NCBI RefSeq assembly: GCF_031457495.1
Contig: NZ_JAVDWM010000001.1
Location: 3,584,001-3,648,000 of the forward strand
From: Sphingopyxis sp. BE259
Lineage (GTDB): Bacteria; Pseudomonadota; Alphaproteobacteria; Sphingomonadales; Sphingomonadaceae
Length of the DNA: 64,000 nt
Direction: 5' to 3'
In this document: positions 1 to 8,825 of the stretch, one piece after another
How positions within the stretch are numbered: the stretch's first letter is position 1
Layout of the letters: each line of letters begins with the position of its first letter
Notes under the pieces: generated by a model
Database searches by the model: none
Told to the model about the DNA's origin: nothing
The model's input: the letters and a program-made list of their open reading frames with translations, nothing else
Program-made: the position numbers and the translations under genes

Positions 1-294
1 GGCATGGCCGCGGATATAGACCATCGCGTTGATCGCGCTCGACCCGCCCAGCCCGCGCCCGCGCGGCTGATAACCGATGCGACCATTCAATCCCGGTTGC
101 GGCAGCGTTTCATAACGGTAGTTCGACTTTTCGGGGATGAAGGGCATGAACCCCGGCGTCTTGATCCGCACATCGTCGTTCGTCCCGCCGGCCTCGACCA
201 GACACACCGTCCGCGTGCCATCCTCGGCCAGCCTTCCGGCCGCCGCGCTTCCCGCGCTACCGCCGCCGATGACGATGATGTCGAATTGATCCAT
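1..294 (-). CDS. GMC-family FAD oxidoreductase, N-terminal part (cut by window start)
   Basis: The first 98 residues of a glucose-methanol-choline oxidoreductase, read leftwards off the window edge. Residues 5-20 form the FAD-binding Rossmann start (IVIGGGSAGSAAAGRL). An acidic residue in LVEAGG follows at the end of the second strand. Near residue 78 is the GMC signature RGRGLGGSSAINAMVYIRG. These enzymes oxidise alcohols such as choline or long-chain alcohols with FAD. The substrate cannot be told from this fragment. The start ATG at 294 gives MDQFDIIVIG, the usual distance to the nucleotide-binding motif. It is transcribed in the same direction as the genes to its right, but a REP-like palindrome separates it from them. 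Confidence 0.9.
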   Translation of the reverse strand, partial: MDQFDIIVIGGGSAGSAAAGRLAEDGTRTVCLVEAGGTNDDVRIKTPGFMPFIPEKSNYRYETLPQPGLNGRIGYQPRGRGLGGSSAINAMVYIRGHA

Positions 295-375
295 ATCCGC
301 CGCTCCCCTCGCCACCGGTTCGGTGGTCAATCGGGACTTACATGAATGTCATTAAGCGGTGTGGCAACCCCTCTC

Positions 376-447
376 CGTTCGTGTCGAGCGAAGTCGAGAC
401 ACGTCTGCGCCCGCCTTCGCGTGTCTCGACTTCGCTCGACACGAACG
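376..447. repeat. REP-like palindrome, family A (CGTTCGTGTCGAGCGAAGTC arms)
   Basis: Two inverted arms of about 27 bases, starting CGTTCGTGTCGAGCGAAG and ending CTTCGCTCGACACGAACG, enclose a short GC-rich loop. Related arms occur at 4592-4705, 20199-20309 and 61953-62034. The element lies in the spacer between the GMC oxidoreductase start and the small membrane protein. No transposase is near. Confidence 0.85.
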
Positions 448-482
448 GGCATCCAGGATGCCCTACGCCGTCGCCCGATCGT

Positions 483-788
483 TCAGATGCAATTGCCCAT
501 CAGACAAGCAATCAAAAGAAGGATCATCGGCGAAGCGATCGCGAGGGCCAGGATCAGCAGCAACCCTCCCGCCGCCGCCAGCCGAGCGTCGCCTTGGCGC
601 CAACTGAAAATCGCGCCGAGGCCGAAAACAACCAGAGCGCCGGAAAGAAGCACGATGTTGATCTCGGCGGGCGCGGCTTCGGCATGGAACAGCAACAATA
701 CAATCAGCGGCACGCCGCCCGCCAATAGCGCAGCTAAATCCCAGTGCTTCCAACCGGCAAAACCGTGGGGCTTACCTCGCGCCCTCAC
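483..788 (-). CDS. Small three-helix membrane protein of unknown function
   Basis: A 101-residue protein with about three hydrophobic segments, at residues 16-35, 42-60 and 69-95. The short polar loop FSWRQGD sits between the second and third. Its start codon overlaps the stop of the sterol-desaturase-like gene by 4 bases, so it is the last gene of a tightly overlapping operon (2530 down to 483). I do not recognise the family. The context suggests a membrane or lipid role, which is only inference. Confidence 0.6.
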   Translation of the reverse strand: MRARGKPHGFAGWKHWDLAALLAGGVPLIVLLLFHAEAAPAEINIVLLSGALVVFGLGAIFSWRQGDARLAAAGGLLLILALAIASPMILLLIACLMGNCI

Positions 789-1699
789 TCCGCCGCTTCC
801 TCGCTCGCTCGCCCCGCCGCCCAGCGTTCCTTGATCATTGCGCTGGTCGCGCGGCTGCCGTCGTGGCTCCAGCCGGGTTCGCGCCAGATATAGCTCAGCT
901 TATGCTTCCACGGCGCCGCCCATACATCCTTGGCGATCCCGACCCATTCATGCACCGCCGCCCACAATATGTTGAAGCTGCCGAGCTGTTTGACGATGCC
1001 ATAGCGCACCGGCTCGTCGTCGCGTTCGGCCACGAAGCTGCCGAACATCCTGTCCCAGATGATGAAAACGCCGGCGTAATTCGCATCGAGATAGCGCGGA
1101 TTGACGCCGTGGTGGACGCGGTGGTGCGACGGCGTGTTCATCACCGCCTCGAACCATTTGGGCAGTCGTTTGATCGCCTCGGTATGGATCCAGAACTGGT
1201 AGATCAGGTTGAGCCCGGCGCAGAAGAAGACCATCGCGGGCGGAAAGCCGATCAGGAACAAGGGCAGGCGGAACAGGAAGGTCAGGCTGAAAAAGCCCGT
1301 CCAGGTCTGCCGCAGTGCGGTCGACAGATTATAATGCTGCGAGCTGTGGTGGATGACATGGCTCGCCCAGAACCAGCGCACGCGGTGGGCGCTGCGGTGA
1401 AAGGCGTAATAGGCCAGATCGTCGAGAAAGAAGCAGAGAATCCACGCCCACCACCAGCGAGCAAATTCGATGCCGATGTCGAACAGGCGAAACTGATACA
1501 CCCAAACCGACGCCGCGATCACCCCTGCGCCGACCAGCGCCCCCGCGACCTGGCTGCCGGTGCCGAGCATCAGCGACGTCATCGTATCGCGCGCGCTGTA
1601 GCGGCTTTTGTCGGCGCGCCGCGAAATCACCATTTCGGCAATTAGCAGCAGGATGAACGCCGGAACGGCGTAAACCACCGGATCGGGCAGACTATCCAC
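785..1699 (-). CDS. Sterol desaturase/fatty acid hydroxylase family membrane di-iron protein
   Basis: An integral membrane oxygenase of the fatty-acid-hydroxylase superfamily. The histidine clusters are visible: HRSAHR, then HVIHHSSQHYN, and near the C-terminus HHRVHH. Several hydrophobic segments lie between them. The family hydroxylates or desaturates lipids at a non-haem di-iron centre; the substrate here is unknown. I chose the GTG start at 1699 because GGGA lies about 8 bases upstream and it overlaps the preceding gene by only 8 bases. An ATG at 1738 in the same frame would overlap by 47 bases. The first hydrophobic helix begins about ten residues after the chosen start. Confidence 0.85.
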   Translation of the reverse strand: MDSLPDPVVYAVPAFILLLIAEMVISRRADKSRYSARDTMTSLMLGTGSQVAGALVGAGVIAASVWVYQFRLFDIGIEFARWWWAWILCFFLDDLAYYAFHRSAHRVRWFWASHVIHHSSQHYNLSTALRQTWTGFFSLTFLFRLPLFLIGFPPAMVFFCAGLNLIYQFWIHTEAIKRLPKWFEAVMNTPSHHRVHHGVNPRYLDANYAGVFIIWDRMFGSFVAERDDEPVRYGIVKQLGSFNILWAAVHEWVGIAKDVWAAPWKHKLSYIWREPGWSHDGSRATSAMIKERWAAGRASEEAAE

Positions 1700-2099
1700 A
1701 GTTGAGATCCCGCATCCGGCTCGCCCACATTCCGGCATCCTTGCCCAGATGCAGCGTCACCGCGCCGAACGTCCGCTCGGGCATCGTCAGGGTCAGGAAA
1801 TCCTTGTCGAGCCGCCCCTCGACGCTGGCATCAATGGGGCGGGCGGCGAAATGATTGCCGTGGGCGCGAACCAGCATCTGGCGCCCCTCCGCATTGCGGA
1901 CGATCGCAGCGAAACCCGCGCGGTCGCGCGCGGCCTCAACCCCGCCAAATCCCGCCTCGGCCTCTTCGGCGAGCCGGATCGCATGCGCTTCATCTTCGAT
2001 CCGCGGATCGCTGCCCAGCCCCAGCTGGCCGACCAGCCATACGACAAACAGCACCGCGACCACCGAGCCGCCGAGCTGGATCAGCTCCGCCAGTGTCAC
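1692..2099 (-). CDS. Single-pass membrane-anchored protein of unknown function
   Basis: About 135 residues from a GTG start whose GTGA overlaps the stop of the preceding gene. One N-terminal transmembrane helix (about residues 9-27, VVAVLFVVWLVGQLGLG) is followed by a soluble domain without cofactor motifs that I recognise. The soluble part contains GRQMLVRAHGNHFAARPI and ends MWASRMRDLNCG. It sits between a TIGR01244-type protein and the sterol-desaturase-like protein with overlapping reading frames, so it is probably co-translated with them. Function unknown. Confidence 0.65.
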   Translation of the reverse strand: MTLAELIQLGGSVVAVLFVVWLVGQLGLGSDPRIEDEAHAIRLAEEAEAGFGGVEAARDRAGFAAIVRNAEGRQMLVRAHGNHFAARPIDASVEGRLDKDFLTLTMPERTFGAVTLHLGKDAGMWASRMRDLNCG

Positions 2100-2530
2100 C
2101 GCTCGCCCGCCAGCGCGTCGAGCATCGGGCGCATTCCCGACAGGTCGTAACCCGCATTCGCCCCCGCCTCGCAAATCGCCTCGACATCGTCGCCCGCCCG
2201 CGCGCGGGCCAGCGCCCACAAATGCGTCGAGCGCGTCCCCGAACGGCAATAGGCGAGCACCGGCCCGGTCGCCGCCGCCAGCACCGCATCGAGCGCGTCG
2301 AGCTGCGGATGGCTGAACCCCGCATGGCCCACCGGGATCGCCGCATAGGCCAATCCCTCGGCCGCCGCGGCCCCGGCAATATCGTCGCCCTGCGGCGCAT
2401 CGGGCTCCTCGCCGTCGGGGCGGTTGTTGACGATCATCGCAAAGCCCGCGGCCTTTGCCTCGACCACATCCTCAAAGTTAATCTGCGGGGCGACGCTATA
2501 GTCGGCGGACAGGGTACGAAAATCGCTCAT
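2096..2530 (-). CDS. TIGR01244/DUF442-type sulfur transferase or phosphatase
   Basis: A 144-residue protein with the cysteine-phosphatase-like active-site loop CRSGTRS (C-x5-R) in VLAYCRSGTRSTHLW. It opens with FRTLSADYSVAPQI, typical of the family found fused to beta-lactamase-like hydrolases and called TIGR01244. Members are proposed to act in sulfide or persulfide metabolism, or as phosphatases; biochemistry is limited. I chose the ATG at 2530 because homologous proteins start a few residues before the SxQ/APQ segment. It is the first gene of a four-gene operon with 4-8-base overlaps. Confidence 0.8.
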   Translation of the reverse strand: MSDFRTLSADYSVAPQINFEDVVEAKAAGFAMIVNNRPDGEEPDAPQGDDIAGAAAAEGLAYAAIPVGHAGFSHPQLDALDAVLAAATGPVLAYCRSGTRSTHLWALARARAGDDVEAICEAGANAGYDLSGMRPMLDALAGER

Positions 2531-2632
2531 GGCCGCGATGTATAGGACAGCGGCTTTCGCTGACAAGCGCGAAGGTGCGGACATGGCCCCGGGACGACCG
2601 CTTTGGGGTGGGGAGCGGACGTTCCCCACCCT

Positions 2633-2724
2633 CGTCACCCCGGACTTGATCCGGGGTCCATGACCCCTTGCGCCGCGGCAATCTTGAGAGCGCGCATGGA
2701 TCCCGGATCAAGTCCGGGATGACG
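2633..2724. repeat. REP-like palindrome, family B (GTCATCCCGGACTTGATCC arms)
   Basis: Inverted arms beginning CGTCACCCCGGACTTGATCC and ending GATCAAGTCCGGGATGACG enclose about 40 bases. It lies between the 3' end of recQ and the start of the TIGR01244 gene. Both are on the minus strand, so it sits between transcription units. Confidence 0.85.
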
Positions 2725-2759
2725 AAAGTTTATGTCCGCTTCCGGTCGAAACCCGACGA

Positions 2760-4541
2760 TCAAAACTGCCGGATCACCGTCAGAAACGCTTCGCCCCACG
2801 CCTCCAGTTTCTTGGCGCCGACCCCCGGAATCGTGCCCATCGCGTCGAGCGTCGCGGGCCGGTCGGTCGCCATCGCGCGCAGCACCGCGTCGTGAAAAAT
2901 CACATAGGGCGGCACATTGGCTTCGGCGGCGAGCTCGCGCCGCGTGGCGCGCAGCGCATCGAACAGCGGATCGCCGATCGGGTTGGCGACTCCCGCGCCC
3001 GCCCCGCCGCGAACCTCGCGCTTCGTCCGCTTCACCGGCGGTTCGGCGATCAGCACCGGTGCCTCGCCCTTCATCATTATGCGCGCGCTGGGGCCGAGCA
3101 TCAGCCCGCCATGCTCGGTCGTCTCGAGCGCCTCGCGCGCCACCAATGTGCGCACCAGCGGCTTGATCAGCCGCGCTTCGTCGCCCGCAACGATCCCGAA
3201 TACCGACAATTTGTCATGCCCACGCCCCACGATCCGCTCGTCGCTGCGCCCGGTCAGCACCGCCTCGATATGTCCGGCGCCATAGCTTTGCCCGGTGCGA
3301 TACACCGCAGACAGCAGCTTTTGCGCCAAGACCGTCGCATCGACCTGCGCCGCCGGGTCGAGGCAATTGTCGCAATTGCCGCAGCGGTCCGGCGGGCTTT
3401 CGCCGAAATGACGCAGCAACTGCGCGCGGCGGCATTCGACCGTTTCGACCAGTGCCGCGAGCGCGTTCAGCCGCACCCGCTCGCCCGGCACCCGCGCCTC
3501 GGGCAGCTCGCTCAGCCGCATCCGCGCCTTGGCAAAATCATCGGCGCCCCACAGCATCATCGCCTCGGCCGGATCACCGTCGCGCCCGGCGCGCCCGGTT
3601 TCCTGATAATAGCTTTCGATCGATTTGGGCAGCGCGGCGTGGGCGACGAAACGCACATCGGGCTTGTCGATCCCCATGCCGAACGCGACCGTCGCGGTGA
3701 CGATACCGTCCTCCGACGCGACGAAATCATGCTGGACGCGCGCGCGCAGTTCGGCATCGAGCCCGGCATGATAGGCCGCGACGCTGCGCCCCGTCGCCTT
3801 CGCCAATTGGTCGGCCAGTCGCTCGGTGCCGCTGCGCGTCGGGCAATAGACGATCCCCGGCCCTGGATTGGCGGCGATGAATTCGACCAGCTGGCGCGCC
3901 GCGGTCACCCGCGGGCGGATCGCGTAGCGGATATTCGGCCGGTCAAAGCCCGCAAGGATCAGCCCGTCGTCGGGAATCCCGAGCTGAAAGAGAATATCCT
4001 CTCGCGTGTGCTTGTCGGCGGTCGCGGTCAGCGCCAGCCGCGGCACCGCCGGAAACGCGTCGAGCAACGGGCGCAGCAGGCGGTAGTCGGGGCGGAAATC
4101 ATGCCCCCATTCCGAAACGCAATGCGCCTCGTCGATCGCGAACAGCGCCGGGGTCTTGGCCTCAAGCAGTGTGCGAAACCCTTCGCCTGTCGCGCGTTCG
4201 GGCGCGACGTAAAGCAGGTCGAGTTCGCCATCGCGATAGCGCTGCCGCGTCTCGGCGCCATCGGCATCGACGCTGGTCAGGCTGGCGGCGCGAATCCCCG
4301 CCGCGCGCGCGCCGCGCAGCTGGTCGTGCATCAACGCGATCAACGGCGACACGACAACGACGCAGCCATCGAGCGCCACCGCCGGCAGCTGGTACGTCAG
4401 CGACTTGCCCGCCCCGGTCGGCATCACCGCCAGCGTGCGTTCGCGTGCCATCACGCGATCGACGACGTCGCTTTGACGGCCACGGAAATGGTCGAAACCG
4501 AAGGTGGATTTCAGAAGGGGGAGAAGCGCGTCGGCAGACAT
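2760..4541 (-). CDS. recQ: ATP-dependent DNA helicase RecQ
   Basis: A 593-residue superfamily-2 helicase that unwinds DNA 3' to 5' in recombination and replication-fork repair. Motif I is TGAGKS at residues 42-47 and the Walker B box is DEAH at 137-140, followed by CVSEWGHDFRPDY. The RecQ zinc-binding region is complete: CRRAQLLRHFGE, then CGNCDNC. A C-terminal HRDC domain follows (PLFDALRATRRELA ... GVGAKKLEAWGEAFL). I chose the ATG at 4541 because the next in-frame start, at 4586, adds a Pro/Ser-rich tail atypical of RecQ. Length is normal. It stands alone, with REP-like palindromes on both sides. Confidence 0.95.
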   Translation of the reverse strand: MSADALLPLLKSTFGFDHFRGRQSDVVDRVMARERTLAVMPTGAGKSLTYQLPAVALDGCVVVVSPLIALMHDQLRGARAAGIRAASLTSVDADGAETRQRYRDGELDLLYVAPERATGEGFRTLLEAKTPALFAIDEAHCVSEWGHDFRPDYRLLRPLLDAFPAVPRLALTATADKHTREDILFQLGIPDDGLILAGFDRPNIRYAIRPRVTAARQLVEFIAANPGPGIVYCPTRSGTERLADQLAKATGRSVAAYHAGLDAELRARVQHDFVASEDGIVTATVAFGMGIDKPDVRFVAHAALPKSIESYYQETGRAGRDGDPAEAMMLWGADDFAKARMRLSELPEARVPGERVRLNALAALVETVECRRAQLLRHFGESPPDRCGNCDNCLDPAAQVDATVLAQKLLSAVYRTGQSYGAGHIEAVLTGRSDERIVGRGHDKLSVFGIVAGDEARLIKPLVRTLVAREALETTEHGGLMLGPSARIMMKGEAPVLIAEPPVKRTKREVRGGAGAGVANPIGDPLFDALRATRRELAAEANVPPYVIFHDAVLRAMATDRPATLDAMGTIPGVGAKKLEAWGEAFLTVIRQF

Positions 4542-4591
4542 TGGGACGGGCGATAGGGAAGATGGCAGGGGGAGGGAAGACCCCATAAGCT

Positions 4592-4705
4592 CCGTTCGTC
4601 CTGAGGAGCCGCTGAGCGAAGTCGAAGCGGCGTCTCGAAGGATAAGGCGCCAAGTGGTTCGAGACGGGTCTTCGGCTTCGCTCAGCCCCTCCTCACCACG
4701 AACGG
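4592..4705. repeat. REP-like palindrome, family A variant
   Basis: Outer arms CCGTTCGT and ACGAACGG enclose inner arms related to GCTGAGCGAAGTCGAAGC and GCTTCGCTCAGC. It fills the spacer between the recQ start and the 3' end of the antiporter gene. It is the same family as 20199-20309, which has the same CCTGAGGAGCCGCTGAGCG-type core. Confidence 0.8.
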
Positions 4706-4712
4706 CAGGGCT

Positions 4713-6353
4713 TCACGCCCGCACCAGCATCGCCCGCTCGGCCATCCGCGCCGCCGTCTCGCGTTCGGCCATCACGACATGGTCCGCGCCGCGCCGCACC
4801 AGATCGGCGACCTCTTCGTCCGAATGCGCGCGCGCGACGATCACCAGCTTCGGGTTGATCGCCCGCGCCCGCCGCACGATCGCGCCCGCCTCGACGCCTT
4901 CGGGAATCGCGATCAGCAGCGTCGATGCCTCTTCCAGACCGGCTTGCCGCAAGACACTTTCCTTGGTCGCATCGCCCACGATCACAGTCGCGCCCGTCGC
5001 GCGGGCGGCTGCCGCCATATCCTTTTGGTCCTCGATCACCGTCAGCCCCTCACCGCGCCCGCAGATCAGACCGCCAATATGGCTGCCGACGCGGCCAAAG
5101 CCGATCAGCACCACCCCGGCGTTGCACAGCGCAGCGGATTCCTCGCTCGCCATATCCACCGGTTGGGGCGCCGCATCGGCACGGATGCGGCGCACCGCTA
5201 GCGTGAACAGGATCGGGTTGACCAGGATCGACAGCAACGCGCCCGCCAAAATCAGGTCGCGCCCGGTTTCGGGCAGCACCCCCAGCCCGACCCCCAACCC
5301 CGCCAGAATGAACGAAAATTCGCCGATCTGCGCGAGACTCACCGACACGGTCAGTGCCGTCTGGTTCGTGTGACCAAAGGCGCGCACCAGCGCAAAAGCG
5401 GCGAGCGATTTGCCGACGACAATGATCGCCACCGTCGCCAGCACCGGCCCCGGCTGTTCGACCAGCACCTTGGGGTCGAACAACATCCCGACCGACACGA
5501 AAAACAGCACCGCAAAGGCATCGCGCAATGGCAGCGTCTCCTCGGCGGCGCGGCGGCTGAGCTGCGTTTCACCGAGGATCATCCCCGCAAAGAACGCGCC
5601 AAGCGCAAACGACACGTCAAAGATGACCGCGGCACCGAACGCCACCCCCAGCGCGATCGCCAGCACCGCGAGCCGGAACAGCTCGCGCGATCCGGTGTGC
5701 GCGGCCCAGTGCAGCACCCACGGCAGGATACGCCGCGCGACGACAAACATGAAGGCGACAAAGCCGACGACCTTGAGCAGCACGATCGCCGCTGATTGCA
5801 GCAGTCCGGCGCTGCTACCCTCGTCGCCGCGGTCGCCGAACATCGCGGGCAGCAGCACCAGCGCGAGCACCATGACCAGATCCTCGACGATCAGCCAGCC
5901 GACCGCGATCCGCCCCTTTTCGGTCTCGACCATATCGCGGGCCTGCAACGCGCGCAGCAGCACGACCGTACTCGCGACCGACAGGGCGAGGCCGAACACG
6001 GCGCTGCCCTTGATCGACCAGCCGAGCCACAGCCCGAGCATGATCCCCAGTGCCCACGCCACCGCAATCTGGGCAATCGCCCCCGGCACGGCAATCCGGC
6101 GCACCGACAGCAGGTCTTTCAGCGAAAAATGGAGGCCCACCCCGAACATCAGCAGGATGACGCCAATCTCGGCCAGTTGCATCGCCAGCCCGGTGTCGGC
6201 GACGAACCCCGGCGTGAACGGCCCGACCAGCACCCCGGCCAGCAGATAGCCCGCAATCGGGGAAATCCGCAGCCGATGCGCCAGCGCCCCCATCAGGAAC
6301 GCGACGCCCAGTCCGGCGACGATGGTGCCGATCAGGGTGGTGTCATGCGGCAT
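4713..6353 (-). CDS. ybaL: Monovalent cation:proton antiporter-2, KefB/YbaL type, with TrkA-N domain
   Basis: A 546-residue CPA2 antiporter. The N-terminal two thirds contains about twelve hydrophobic helices with GYLLAGVLVGPFTPGF near residue 35, as in KefB and YbaL. The C-terminal part is a cytoplasmic nucleotide-binding Rossmann (RCK/TrkA-N) domain with VVLIGFGRVGSHIG. The family exchanges K+ or Na+ for H+ and is gated by nucleotide or glutathione ligands; which applies here is not visible. There is no TrkA-C domain of full length, fitting YbaL better than KefC. The nearest upstream gene in the same direction is acr3, 69 bases away, so shared transcription is possible. Confidence 0.85.
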   Translation of the reverse strand: MPHDTTLIGTIVAGLGVAFLMGALAHRLRISPIAGYLLAGVLVGPFTPGFVADTGLAMQLAEIGVILLMFGVGLHFSLKDLLSVRRIAVPGAIAQIAVAWALGIMLGLWLGWSIKGSAVFGLALSVASTVVLLRALQARDMVETEKGRIAVGWLIVEDLVMVLALVLLPAMFGDRGDEGSSAGLLQSAAIVLLKVVGFVAFMFVVARRILPWVLHWAAHTGSRELFRLAVLAIALGVAFGAAVIFDVSFALGAFFAGMILGETQLSRRAAEETLPLRDAFAVLFFVSVGMLFDPKVLVEQPGPVLATVAIIVVGKSLAAFALVRAFGHTNQTALTVSVSLAQIGEFSFILAGLGVGLGVLPETGRDLILAGALLSILVNPILFTLAVRRIRADAAPQPVDMASEESAALCNAGVVLIGFGRVGSHIGGLICGRGEGLTVIEDQKDMAAAARATGATVIVGDATKESVLRQAGLEEASTLLIAIPEGVEAGAIVRRARAINPKLVIVARAHSDEEVADLVRRGADHVVMAERETAARMAERAMLVRA

Positions 6354-6422
6354 GAGATCATGCCTAAGGGGCGGGCAGGCAGGGGGTCAACCCAACCCGG
6401 TCAAACTTGTGGCGAAAAAGCC

Positions 6423-7478
6423 TCAGCTTTCGCGCGGCACGCTGTCCGGGAACCAGCGCCGCCCGAACCAGAAGGCCAGGTTGACGAGCAGGATCAGCAC
6501 CGGCACCTCGACCAGCGGGCCGATCACCGCGGCAAAGGCGACCGGCGACGCCAGCCCGAACGCCGCAATCGCAACTGCAATCGCCAGCTCGAAATTATTG
6601 CCCGCCGCGGTAAAGGCGACCGCCGTGGTGCGCGGATAATCGGCGGCAATCCATTTGCCCATCGCAAAGCTGATCACAAATTGCAGGACGAAATAGATCG
6701 TCAGCGGCACCGCGATGCGAAGCGCGTCGAACGGCAGGGTCAGGATTTCGCCGCCTTTCAGGCTGAACATCGCCGCGATGGTGAACAGCAGCGCGACCAG
6801 CGTGATCGGCGCGATGCGCGGCAGGAAGCGCGTTTCATACCATTGCTCACCCTTGGCGCGGACCAGCAAGGTGCGGGTCAGGAACCCGGCGAGGAACGGA
6901 ATGCCCAGATAGATCAGCACCGCCTCGGCGATCATCCATGTGTCGATGGCGATCAGCTGCCCCTCCAGCCCCAGTAGCGGCGGCAGGAAGGTCAGGAAAA
7001 ACCACGCATAGGCGCTAAAAAACAGGATCTGGAACAGCGAATTGAACGCGACGAGCGCTGCGACATATTGATTGTCGCCCTTCGCCAGCTGGTTCCACAC
7101 CAGCACCATCGCGATGCAACGCGCCAGCCCGATCAGAATGACTCCGGTCATATACGCCGGTTCGTCGCGCAGAAAGATTACCGCGAGCACGAACATCAGC
7201 ACCGGCCCGATCAGCCAGTTCTGGACCAGCGACAGCATCAGCACCCGCCGATCCTCGAACACCTGCGGCAGCGCGGCGTAGCGCACCCGCGCCAGCGGCG
7301 GATACATCATCAGGATCAGCCCGATCGCGATCGGCAGGTTGGTCGTCCCGACGCTCATCGCGTCGATCCGCGCCGGTAGCGCCGGGAACAGCGTTCCGAG
7401 CGCAACGCCCAGAGCCATCGCGAGGAAAATCCACAGCGTCAGATAGCGGTCGAGAAAGCCAAGGCGGCTGCGCTGCAT
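6423..7478 (-). CDS. acr3: Arsenite efflux transporter, ACR3 family
   Basis: A 351-residue membrane protein with about ten helices and the ACR3 signature [18 protein letters not shown]. Its cysteine (residue 121) matches the conserved arsenite-thiol cysteine of helix 4. Acr3 exports arsenite from the cytoplasm using the proton gradient. The ATG at 7478 ([16 protein letters not shown]) lies one base from the stop of arsC; a longer start would run into arsC. It is the last gene of the four-gene ars operon and completes arsenate detoxification after ArsC. Confidence 0.93.
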   Translation of the reverse strand: MQRSRLGFLDRYLTLWIFLAMALGVALGTLFPALPARIDAMSVGTTNLPIAIGLILMMYPPLARVRYAALPQVFEDRRVLMLSLVQNWLIGPVLMFVLAVIFLRDEPAYMTGVILIGLARCIAMVLVWNQLAKGDNQYVAALVAFNSLFQILFFSAYAWFFLTFLPPLLGLEGQLIAIDTWMIAEAVLIYLGIPFLAGFLTRTLLVRAKGEQWYETRFLPRIAPITLVALLFTIAAMFSLKGGEILTLPFDALRIAVPLTIYFVLQFVISFAMGKWIAADYPRTTAVAFTAAGNNFELAIAVAIAAFGLASPVAFAAVIGPLVEVPVLILLVNLAFWFGRRWFPDSVPRES

Positions 7479-7479
7479 G

Positions 7480-7989
7480 TCAGGCGGCCCCTTCCATCGC
7501 GCCAATCGCGTTCAGCGCCTCACGCCGCTCCGCCGCGCTCATCGTTTCAAGCGGCAGCGCCAGCATCGCGTGCACCCGCATATCAAGCAGGCGATAGGTT
7601 TCGGCAAAGGCGGCATCCACCGCCGCTTCGTCTCCGGTGACATCGGCGGGATCTGGCAGCCCCCAATGCGCGCGCACCGGGGCGCCGATGAACAGCGGAC
7701 ACGCCTCGCCCGCCGCATTGCCGCACACGGTGATCGCGATGTCGATGCGCGGCGCATCGGGCGCGGCAAATTCATCCCAGCTTTTCGAGCGGAAGGGCGC
7801 GATGTCATAGCCCTCGCGCGCCAGCAGACGCAGCGCGCCGGGGTGCGGCACGCCCTTGGGCTGGCTGCCCGCACTGAACGCGCGGATCCGGCCCGCGCCC
7901 TTGCGGGCGATCAGCGCCTCACCCAATATGCTGCGCGCCGAATTGCCGGTACACAGCACCAATATGGTCAGCCCGCCGGTGCCGGTCAT
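7480..7989 (-). CDS. arsC: Arsenate reductase, low-molecular-weight phosphatase type
   Basis: A 169-residue protein with the P-loop C-T-G-N-S-A-R at residues 13-19, the C-x5-R nucleophile loop shared by LMW tyrosine phosphatases and thioredoxin-coupled arsenate reductases. Two further cysteines, C89 and C97 in [14 protein letters not shown], occupy the positions of the resolving redox pair. This supports arsenate reduction over phosphatase activity. It reduces arsenate to arsenite for Acr3, the next gene. I chose the ATG at 7989 because an upstream extension gives only low-complexity Arg-rich sequence. Confidence 0.9.
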   Translation of the reverse strand: MTGTGGLTILVLCTGNSARSILGEALIARKGAGRIRAFSAGSQPKGVPHPGALRLLAREGYDIAPFRSKSWDEFAAPDAPRIDIAITVCGNAAGEACPLFIGAPVRAHWGLPDPADVTGDEAAVDAAFAETYRLLDMRVHAMLALPLETMSAAERREALNAIGAMEGAA

Positions 7990-7990
7990 G

Positions 7991-8470
7991 TCAGCAGCAG
8001 CCGACCTTGACCGGCGCCGCCTGCGGCATCGTCGGCACGCAGCACGCGCCCTCGGCGGCATTGTCCGACGCCAGCGGCGCAAAATCGGGGCTGTCACCAT
8101 AGACCGTCGCTTCGCCATTGGTCAGGAAGGCTTCCCAGACGACGCCGTCGGGGTCGGCGATCCAGCTTTTTTCGGATTTGGCGTAGCAACAGGTCGTCGC
8201 GCCTTCCTCCAGCACCGGCGCCCCGGCGTCCTTCAGTCGCCCATAGACCGCCGCGAGTTCAGCTTCATCCTCGACCTGAAGGCCCACATGCTCGATACCC
8301 TTGGCCGCGTCTTCACGCACCGAAATCGCGAAATTGATCCGCGGATCGTCGAGCATCCATTTGGCATAATCGGGCTTGGTCACGCTCGGCGCGGTGCCGA
8401 ACAGCCCCGAGTAAAAGGCGATCGATTTGTCGAGGTCGCTGACCCCGACGTGCATATGAAACCGGCTCAT
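7991..8470 (-). CDS. arsI: ArsI/CadI-family dioxygenase-fold protein (putative C-As lyase)
   Basis: A 159-residue vicinal-oxygen-chelate protein. Candidate iron ligands are H5 or H7 (FHMHVGV), H61 (EHVGLQV) and E113 (VVWEAF). The ArsI-type vicinal cysteine pair is C94-C95 in ATTCCYAKSEKSWIADPDG. ArsI enzymes cleave the C-As bond of trivalent organoarsenicals such as methylarsenite; CadI relatives are metal-induced. The C-terminus ends in VGCC after another vicinal pair (GACCVP), giving extra thiols that might bind metalloids (inference). The gene overlaps arsR by 4 bases and is followed directly by arsC. Whether it is a lyase or a metal-binding accessory is not decided by sequence. Confidence 0.8.
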   Translation of the reverse strand: MSRFHMHVGVSDLDKSIAFYSGLFGTAPSVTKPDYAKWMLDDPRINFAISVREDAAKGIEHVGLQVEDEAELAAVYGRLKDAGAPVLEEGATTCCYAKSEKSWIADPDGVVWEAFLTNGEATVYGDSPDFAPLASDNAAEGACCVPTMPQAAPVKVGCC

Positions 8471-8811
8471 GCAGCAGTCCTTTCATTCTTGTCTTTGGTG
8501 TCACAAGGCGCGGCAGGCGCGCATATCGCCCCGCCGCAACAATTTTCCATCAGGAAGCCGAGCAGCGCGGTCATCGCGCCATAGTCGGCCGAATAGATCA
8601 GCGACCGCCCATCGCGCCGCTGTGCGATCAGTCCGGCGTTGGTCAGTTGCGCAAGGTGAAAGCTGAGCGACGACGCGGGCACCCCCAGCGCCTCTGCAAT
8701 CGCGCCTGCCGCGAGCCCGTCCGGCCCCGCCTGTACGAGCAGCCGGAATAGCGCCAGCCGATGCTCCTGCGCCAGCGCGCTTAAAGCGCGAACAACCGTT
8801 TCCGACTCCAT
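8467..8811 (-). CDS. arsR: ArsR/SmtB-family arsenic-responsive repressor
   Basis: A 114-residue winged-helix repressor. The DNA-recognition helix region reads AIAEALGVPASSLSFHLAQLTNAGLI. The classical ELCVCDL metal site is absent. Instead the C-terminus carries C91, C92, C97 and C103 (ENCCGGAICAPAAPC), resembling the C-terminal thiolate site described for Acidithiobacillus ferrooxidans ArsR. I chose the ATG at 8811 because GGAGG lies 5 bases upstream; a GTG two codons earlier would place GGAGG too close. It heads the ars operon and probably binds the TTCGAA-containing palindromes just upstream. Confidence 0.9.
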   Translation of the reverse strand: MESETVVRALSALAQEHRLALFRLLVQAGPDGLAAGAIAEALGVPASSLSFHLAQLTNAGLIAQRRDGRSLIYSADYGAMTALLGFLMENCCGGAICAPAAPCDTKDKNERTAA

Positions 8812-8825
8812 CGCCACCTCCGTGA

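Noticed and set aside
2892..4556. 554-codon open frame opposite recQ
   Set aside because: Same mirror effect. recQ has all helicase motifs on the other strand.
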